DNA of 64,000 nt. Source: Trichococcus sp. K1Tr. GTDB lineage: Bacteria > Bacillota > Bacilli > Lactobacillales > Aerococcaceae. The number at the start of each line of letters is the position of its first letter. The stretch's first letter is position 1. Where the stretch lies: positions 186,001 to 250,000 of the forward strand of contig NZ_JAQMHR010000001.1 of assembly GCF_028309625.1 (NCBI RefSeq). The letters are read 5' to 3'. Below, one piece after another: positions 59,524-64,000 of this stretch. The notes beneath the pieces were generated by a model, which was not told the origin of the DNA, did not search any database, and worked only from the letters and a program-made list of their open reading frames with translations. A program made the translations under genes and the position numbers.

Positions 59524-60387
59524 TTATTGATTTATCAGGACGGATGCAGGATCAATATCGGAACTGAATGCTGGCGCTAATGTCTTCTCGTATGCCTCTG
59601 CGATAAAGCCATTTTCGTTCAACGTGTCAATTTCTTCATTCACCCATTCCAACAAAGCGGCATCGCCTTTTGCTACTGCAGGTGCAATGGTATCTTCGTT
59701 TCCTATCGCTTCAACCCCTGCCACAAAGCCAGGATTTTCTTTGATCCATCCGAAGATCAAGGTATTGTCGTGTGCCAGAGCTGCACCACGGCCATCCAAT
59801 AACGCTTGGAACGTTTCTGTATTTTGTTCATAGACCAACAGCTCGATATCAGGATAATTTTCTCTGAAGTAAGCTTCAGCAGTTGTTCCTTTGTTGACGA
59901 TCAGCTGTTTGCCTTCCAATTGGGAAACATCGGTGATGACTTCACCTTCAGGAGAGACGATCCCGATGGATACTTTCATGTAAGGATTGGCGAAATCCAC
60001 TACTTCTGCTCGTTCAGGTGTGACGGTGAAGTTAGCCATCATCAAGTCAACCTTCCCTGTTTCCAGATATTCCACACGGTTTGCCGCTTCTGTGATGACC
60101 CATTCGATTTTTGAAGAATCACCCAGCAGATCTTCTGCGATTTTTTTGGAAATCTCAACGTCGAAGCCTTGGTTGTCTCCGTTCGCATCCACATAACTGA
60201 ACGGCGGTTTGTCGCCGAAAACACCGATGCGGATGACATCATTTTCTTTGATTGTGTCCACTGTTGTTTTATCTTCAATATTGGCAACGGAGCCTTCTGA
60301 AGAATCATTTGTTGCACCCGCGCCGCAAGCCGCTAAGCCCACTGTCGCTGATAATATAGCCAATGATTTGATAAATTTGTTTTTCAT
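59524..60387 (-). CDS. Polar amino-acid ABC transporter substrate-binding lipoprotein
   Basis: A 287-residue lipoprotein (lipobox GLAAC, Cys 21) of the SBP_bac_3 family. The ligand-binding segments are visible: IRIGVFGDKPPFSYVDANGDNQGFDVEISKKIAEDLLG, DLMMANFTVTPERAEVVDFANPYMKVSIGIV, KGTTAEAYFRENYP and LAHDNTLIFGW. These fit glutamine/cystine-type importers; the ligand is not decidable. It is the last gene of the operon, 39 bases after the ATPase gene. Confidence 0.92.
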   Translation of the reverse strand: MKNKFIKSLAILSATVGLAACGAGATNDSSEGSVANIEDKTTVDTIKENDVIRIGVFGDKPPFSYVDANGDNQGFDVEISKKIAEDLLGDSSKIEWVITEAANRVEYLETGKVDLMMANFTVTPERAEVVDFANPYMKVSIGIVSPEGEVITDVSQLEGKQLIVNKGTTAEAYFRENYPDIELLVYEQNTETFQALLDGRGAALAHDNTLIFGWIKENPGFVAGVEAIGNEDTIAPAVAKGDAALLEWVNEEIDTLNENGFIAEAYEKTLAPAFSSDIDPASVLINQ

Positions 60388-60426
60388 TTTTCATTCCTCC
60401 AATGTTTTTTCCTATATATTGTCTTT

Positions 60427-61170
60427 CTATTGAAACCTGAATGTGTTGATGAATTCGTTAGCCCTTTGCGATTGTGGCTGCTTGAAAAAAGCTTTCGGAT
60501 CCTCAGAAATTTCAAAAATGTTCCCTTTTTCCATAAAGACGATTTTATCGCTGACTGCCTCAGCAAAAGCCATTTCATGGGTGACGATCAGCATCGTCAT
60601 GCCGTCTTTTGCCAGATCGAGGATGACGTTCAGGACTTCCCTGATCATCTCGGGATCGAGCGCCGCCGTCACTTCATCGAAGAGCATGATTTCCGGGTGC
60701 GTCATCAACGCACGCACGATTGCAACCCGTTGCTGCTGCCCGCCGGACAACTGCCTCGGGAAGCTATGCGCTTTATCTTCCAGACCAACCCGTTTCAGCA
60801 ACGCAATGGCTTCTTCGGCTACCTCCTCTTTCTTGCGTTTTTGAACTTTTAAAGGAGCCAATAGGACATTATCAAGAACTGTCATGTGCGGAAACAGATC
60901 ATACTTTTGAAAGACCATTCCGATTTTCTGCCTGACTTCTTTCCAATTCGTCCCTGCTGCGGCTATCTCTTTTCCATCCAGCAAGATGCTGCCGGACTGA
61001 ATTTGCTCCAGACCATTGATGCAGCGCAGGGCAGTCGATTTGCCGCAACCTGATTGTCCGATGATGGTCACAACTTCTCCTTTGGCTACATCCAACTGGA
61101 TATCAGCCAAGGCCTGAGTTTCTCCGTAATATTTATTTACATGTTTCAGCTTTAATATTGGACTTTCCAA
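60427..61170 (-). CDS. Polar amino-acid ABC transporter ATP-binding protein
   Basis: A 247-residue GlnQ-type ATPase. Walker A IGQSGCGKST, Q-loop VFQKYDLFPHMTVLDNV, signature QLSGGQQQRVAI, Walker B IMLFDEVTAALD and switch HEMAFA are all present. I placed the start at TTG 61170 because AAGGGGTG lies 8 bases upstream; the alternative ATG 61200 overlaps the permease and lacks a binding site. It powers the two permeases encoded upstream. Confidence 0.92.
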   Translation of the reverse strand: MESPILKLKHVNKYYGETQALADIQLDVAKGEVVTIIGQSGCGKSTALRCINGLEQIQSGSILLDGKEIAAAGTNWKEVRQKIGMVFQKYDLFPHMTVLDNVLLAPLKVQKRKKEEVAEEAIALLKRVGLEDKAHSFPRQLSGGQQQRVAIVRALMTHPEIMLFDEVTAALDPEMIREVLNVILDLAKDGMTMLIVTHEMAFAEAVSDKIVFMEKGNIFEISEDPKAFFKQPQSQRANEFINTFRFQ

Positions 61171-61187
61171 TGTTTCTTCACCCCTTC

Positions 61188-61865
61188 TCACTCTTGCCAT
61201 TTCAATTCCAATTTTTTGGATAATTTCGATAACGGGTAACAGACGATGAAGTACAGGAAGAAGATCAACCCATAGATCCAGAAGGAAGCACTCGGATAGT
61301 CCTTCACGGATACTTCAATCACTTGCTGTCCGACCTTGATGACTTCAATAATCCCTATCAACGGCAACAGCGCTGTCGTTTTCACCATCCTGGTAGCCAA
61401 GTTGATGGCCGGTGGAACGATGCGCCGGACGGTCTGAGGAATAATGACATACACATAGAGTTGCCCTGCAGTCAATCCTAATGCCTGTCCGCTTTCCCAT
61501 TGGATTTTTGGTATGGACGTGACGGATGCTCTGACGATGTCGGCCATTTCAGCCGTACCCCAAAAGGTAAACACGAAAATGGCGATCACTCGATTATCAA
61601 TATTAATGCCTGTCCAACGTGTAAGGCCGAAGTACAGGATATACAGCATCACCAATACGGGGACAATCCGGACGACTTCGAGGTAGAGCCTTGTGACGAA
61701 CCGAACAACGATATTTCTGCTTGTCATGAGCATTCCGACCAAAAGTCCCAGTATGAATGAAAGTACGACTGATATGATTGCGACAAAAACCGTTTGCCCA
61801 AGGCCTTCCAAGATACGTTGCAGATTTTGACCTTCGAATAAAATGTTAATTCCCGAATCCTGCAA
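61188..61865 (-). CDS. Amino-acid ABC transporter permease (second)
   Basis: A 225-residue HisM/GlnP-type permease with about five membrane segments and the ATPase-coupling loop IQWESGQALGLTAGQLYVYVIIPQ (~115-138). AAAGGAGGT lies 7 bases before a TTG start at 61865. It overlaps the first permease gene by 20 bases. The pair probably forms a heterodimeric channel. Confidence 0.92.
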   Translation of the reverse strand: MQDSGINILFEGQNLQRILEGLGQTVFVAIISVVLSFILGLLVGMLMTSRNIVVRFVTRLYLEVVRIVPVLVMLYILYFGLTRWTGINIDNRVIAIFVFTFWGTAEMADIVRASVTSIPKIQWESGQALGLTAGQLYVYVIIPQTVRRIVPPAINLATRMVKTTALLPLIGIIEVIKVGQQVIEVSVKDYPSASFWIYGLIFFLYFIVCYPLSKLSKKLELKWQE

Positions 61866-62505
61866 AACGCAACCTCCTTTCGATGAAATGGATCAAAAGG
61901 GATATCGGCAATAAAAACACCAGATAAGTTGTGACCATCAAGAATAGCGCTTCATTGGTCTTGTAATACAATCCCATGATATCTTTCGCGACAAAAACCA
62001 GGTCGGCTAACGCGATTGCGCTAAAAATGGAGGTTTCTTTCAGCAAAAAGATGATGTTCGCCCCAATGCTGGGAAAAGAATTTGCGATTGCCTGCGGGAA
62101 AATAACGTACAGGAAAATTTGAGTGTTTGACAATCCCAGACTGGACGCTGATTCCATCTGTATATTCGGGACGGATTCCAAACCACCTCTTATCGCTTCC
62201 GCAAAGTAACTACCTCCCAAAAAGGTTAACCCTAATATGCCACAGACTTCAGCGCTCAAGTGGATACCAACCTGCGGCAAGCCAAAATACAAGAAAAACA
62301 ATTGTATCATCAAGGGCGTATTGCGGGACAATTCGATGTATCCTTCAAAAAACTGCGACAACACAGGCAATTTATAATAGCGCACGATACTGACAATTAG
62401 GCCGATGATAAAGGCAAAGATGATCCCAATCCCACCCAAGCGCAACACAAGGAAGGCCGCTTCCTGGTACATGGGGATAGCCTTTCTTATAAAATCCAAG
62501 TCCAT
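61846..62505 (-). CDS. Amino-acid ABC transporter permease (first)
   Basis: A 219-residue HisM/GlnP-type permease. YIELSRNTPLMIQLFFLYFGLP, typical of this family, is at about 56-77, and the coupling loop IQMESASSLGLSNTQIFLYVIFPQA at ~116-140. Five membrane segments are predicted. GGAGG lies before ATG 62505. It is the first gene of a permease-permease-ATPase-binding-protein operon. Confidence 0.92.
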   Translation of the reverse strand: MDLDFIRKAIPMYQEAAFLVLRLGGIGIIFAFIIGLIVSIVRYYKLPVLSQFFEGYIELSRNTPLMIQLFFLYFGLPQVGIHLSAEVCGILGLTFLGGSYFAEAIRGGLESVPNIQMESASSLGLSNTQIFLYVIFPQAIANSFPSIGANIIFLLKETSIFSAIALADLVFVAKDIMGLYYKTNEALFLMVTTYLVFLLPISLLIHFIERRLRFAGFGN

Positions 62506-62561
62506 TGTTTTCCTCCAATCCTTTATGGCTTTTTCCAGTTTCTGATCATCGCCTCACAAAT

Positions 62562-62588
62562 AAAAAACTTCCCGATATTTTAGGAAGC
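62562..62588 (-). terminator. Possible attenuator hairpin in the leader of the amino-acid ABC operon
   Basis: A short stem (CTTCC 62568-62572, GGAAG 62583-62587) followed on the minus strand by TTTTTTATTTG lies 57 bases before the first start codon. An alternative CGATA/TATCG pairing with upstream sequence is possible. The stem is short, so this is tentative. Confidence 0.4.
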
Positions 62589-62841
62589 AACGATTACTTT
62601 ATCGCCTTTGTCAGCTTTTACTGTTTGCTTGTATCAATATACCAAGACATTATTTCTGTAAAAAGAAGATTAAACCAGCAATTTTCTGTCGTAATTTTTC
62701 CATTGAATTTCTATTCACATATGGTATCATGACTGCCAATAAATGAATATTATGTAGAACCGAACACAGTTGATAGGTTTTTCCGAACAGTTAGATGCTA
62801 TTTTGATCATCTTTTTGGTAAAGTGAATAGCTGAACGTAGC
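62589..62841. other. Intergenic region upstream of the amino-acid ABC operon
   Basis: No gene is seen. On the minus strand TATATT near 62635-62642, with TTTTAC about 16 bases upstream, is a possible promoter for the transporter operon. Confidence 0.4.
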
Positions 62842-62843
62842 AA

Positions 62844-62884
62844 AAAAGACTTGACCCTTCGGCAAGTAAAGGTTCAAGTCTTTT
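62844..62884 (-). terminator. Terminator of the subtilase gene
   Basis: AAAAGACTTGACC (62844-62856) pairs with GGTTCAAGTCTTTT (62871-62884), one mismatch, with an inner CTTCGG-type loop region. It lies 63 bases past the stop. Confidence 0.85.
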
Positions 62885-62946
62885 ACATACATTATGATTT
62901 ATTCATTCTCAAATGCCTAAGCCATCAAGGATATCTTGATGTTCTA

Positions 62947-64000
62947 TCATTTAGTTATCGAATTTGTCGTCTGACCGCTAAGAGTACAGTTCACACCTCC
63001 TATAACGACACTATCGACAACAAAAGTGAATGTTCGTAGTTCCGGTGACTGGACTAATTTCTCGGATGTGAATGAGACTGTCCCGTTTGCTCCGGTATTT
63101 CCTGAGTTAAGGATTGTTCCTTCTTCCCAGTGGCCGGTGAGAGTTGCGTCAGCTACTTGGGCACCGGCTTCCATGACCTTCACTTTAGCTGTTGCCCATA
63201 CATAATTAATTTTGTTGATTTTTCTGGTTGTAGCGCTCATCTGCACAACCAAATCAACTGTCCTTGCAGGAGCAACTGTAGGTTCAACATTTACGGCTAC
63301 TGTTGCAGTGGCAGTAGAGCCTGCGCCGTCTGTTACTTCATACGTGAAGTTATCTACGCCAGTGAAGTCAGGGTTCGGTGTATAGGTGATTTCTGATCCC
63401 GAGCCACTCACAGTTCCGTTTGCCGGAGCTGATGCAATCGTATAGGTCAGCGGATCACCATCCGGATCTGCAGCGATTAGCGTGATAGCTACAGGGGTGT
63501 TTTTCATTGTATTTACAGTCTGATCATACGCGACAGGGGGATTATTTACAATCTGCCCGATCCCCAGAGCTGAGGAAGCGTCCACTAATCCGTAACCGTA
63601 TAATTTATCCTTACCGATTTCCCCCAAATCCAGAGCTGTGCCATTAATTTTCTTGCGGACTGCCTCCGCAGTATAGTTCGCATCAGATGCCATCAGCAAA
63701 GCTGCAACACCTGCGACATGAGGTGCAGCCATTGATGTTCCGTTTGCTTCAATGAAGTACTCGCCTACGTAACCTGCAAACGAAAATGGCTGCGGGCCCG
63801 CAAAGTTGGTGCTGTCTTTCCATGTCGACAGAACGGATACCCCAGGCGCAGCTATTTCAACGTCCGAGCCCGTACTGGAAAAACTGGCTCGCAGATTGTT
63901 TTTGTCGAGAGCCGCAACTGCTACTACCGATTCATATCTAGCAGGATAACTGACATTATTACCGTTGCCCGCAGCACTCCCGTCGTTGCCTGCAGAGCCT
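62947..64000 (-). CDS. Secreted subtilisin-like serine protease, C-terminal part (5' end beyond window)
   Basis: The minus-strand frame is open to base 64000, so the start lies outside the window. 351 codons are visible. The first part is the end of a peptidase S8 domain: the oxyanion-hole Asn in SAGNDGSA, SYPARYESVVAVAALD, ASFSSTGSDVEIAAPGV, and the catalytic Ser in GTSMAAPHVAGVAALL. A cadherin-like/Big_9 repeat follows (NNPPVAYDQTVNTMKNTPVAITL...ADPDGDPLTYTIASAPANGTVSGSGSEITYTPNPDFTGVDNFTYEVTD is summarised by its PDGD, ITYTP and FTYEV marks). The last ~110 residues are beta-rich with one late Cys. It should be an exported protease; no LPxTG anchor is seen at the end. Confidence 0.88.
   Translation of the reverse strand, partial: GSAGNDGSAAGNGNNVSYPARYESVVAVAALDKNNLRASFSSTGSDVEIAAPGVSVLSTWKDSTNFAGPQPFSFAGYVGEYFIEANGTSMAAPHVAGVAALLMASDANYTAEAVRKKINGTALDLGEIGKDKLYGYGLVDASSALGIGQIVNNPPVAYDQTVNTMKNTPVAITLIAADPDGDPLTYTIASAPANGTVSGSGSEITYTPNPDFTGVDNFTYEVTDGAGSTATATVAVNVEPTVAPARTVDLVVQMSATTRKINKINYVWATAKVKVMEAGAQVADATLTGHWEEGTILNSGNTGANGTVSFTSEKLVQSPELRTFTFVVDSVVIGGVNCTLSGQTTNSITK

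Overview
The window looks like chromosome of a low-GC Gram-positive of the order Lactobacillales, most plausibly Carnobacteriaceae (Trichococcus- or Carnobacterium-like). The reasons are the lspA-rluD-pyrR synteny, PyrR attenuators, RqcH, a LevR/ManR-type sigma-54 mannose PTS, and a RexB without the AddB iron-sulfur cysteines. It is not a Streptococcaceae-type terminus, because a Bacillus-like XerCD dif site lies at 2664-2691. Most genes to its right are on the minus strand and the two complete genes to its left are on the plus strand, so transcription mostly converges on dif. The left end is therefore probably the replication terminus.

Layout. 1-2.2 kb: a Gly-rich membrane protein cut by the window edge, a peroxiredoxin-like protein and an unknown protein. 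2.2-2.8 kb: gene-free terminus region with dif and inverted repeats. 2.8-7.2 kb: coaBC, a double-domain PPK2, an OsmC/Ohr protein, NrdH and a YczE-like membrane protein. 7.3-9.9 kb: pyrB-pyrC behind a leader with two PyrR loop/terminator units. 10-13.9 kb: a TrpXYZ-type ABC transporter for (probably aromatic) amino acids with an S66 peptidase gene, preceded by a 20-residue leader peptide and mutually exclusive hairpins. 13.9-15.2 kb: no convincing gene. 15.3-18.5 kb: rqcH and rpoN. 18.7-24 kb: lspA-rluD-pyrR-pyrK-pyrD-pyrF-pyrE with two more PyrR loops. 24.2-26.8 kb: a secreted deacetylase lipoprotein and a DUF4015 glycoside hydrolase.

26.9-35.3 kb: cutC, then a mannose-family PTS operon (IIAB, IIC, IID, ManO, extra IIB) with a textbook -24/-12 promoter, upstream palindromes and its LevR/ManR activator gene; rpoN is 13 kb away. 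35.3-42.8 kb: rexA-rexB. 42.9-52.6 kb: an A+T-rich defence island with cytosine methyltransferase, PLD nuclease, two poorly known proteins, a MutL/MORC-like ATPase, a Z1 helicase and divergent Vsr. 53.3-57.6 kb: licT-bglP-bglA with promoter, RAT antiterminator and terminator. 57.7-59 kb: an MFS transporter. 59.5-62.5 kb: a polar amino-acid ABC transporter. 62.9 kb to the right edge: the C-terminal half of a secreted subtilase.

The strongest leads are the Z1/MutL/PLD/Dcm/Vsr island, the leader-peptide attenuator of the TrpXYZ-type operon, and the dif site. No tRNA, rRNA, CRISPR array, intact insertion sequence or prophage was seen.
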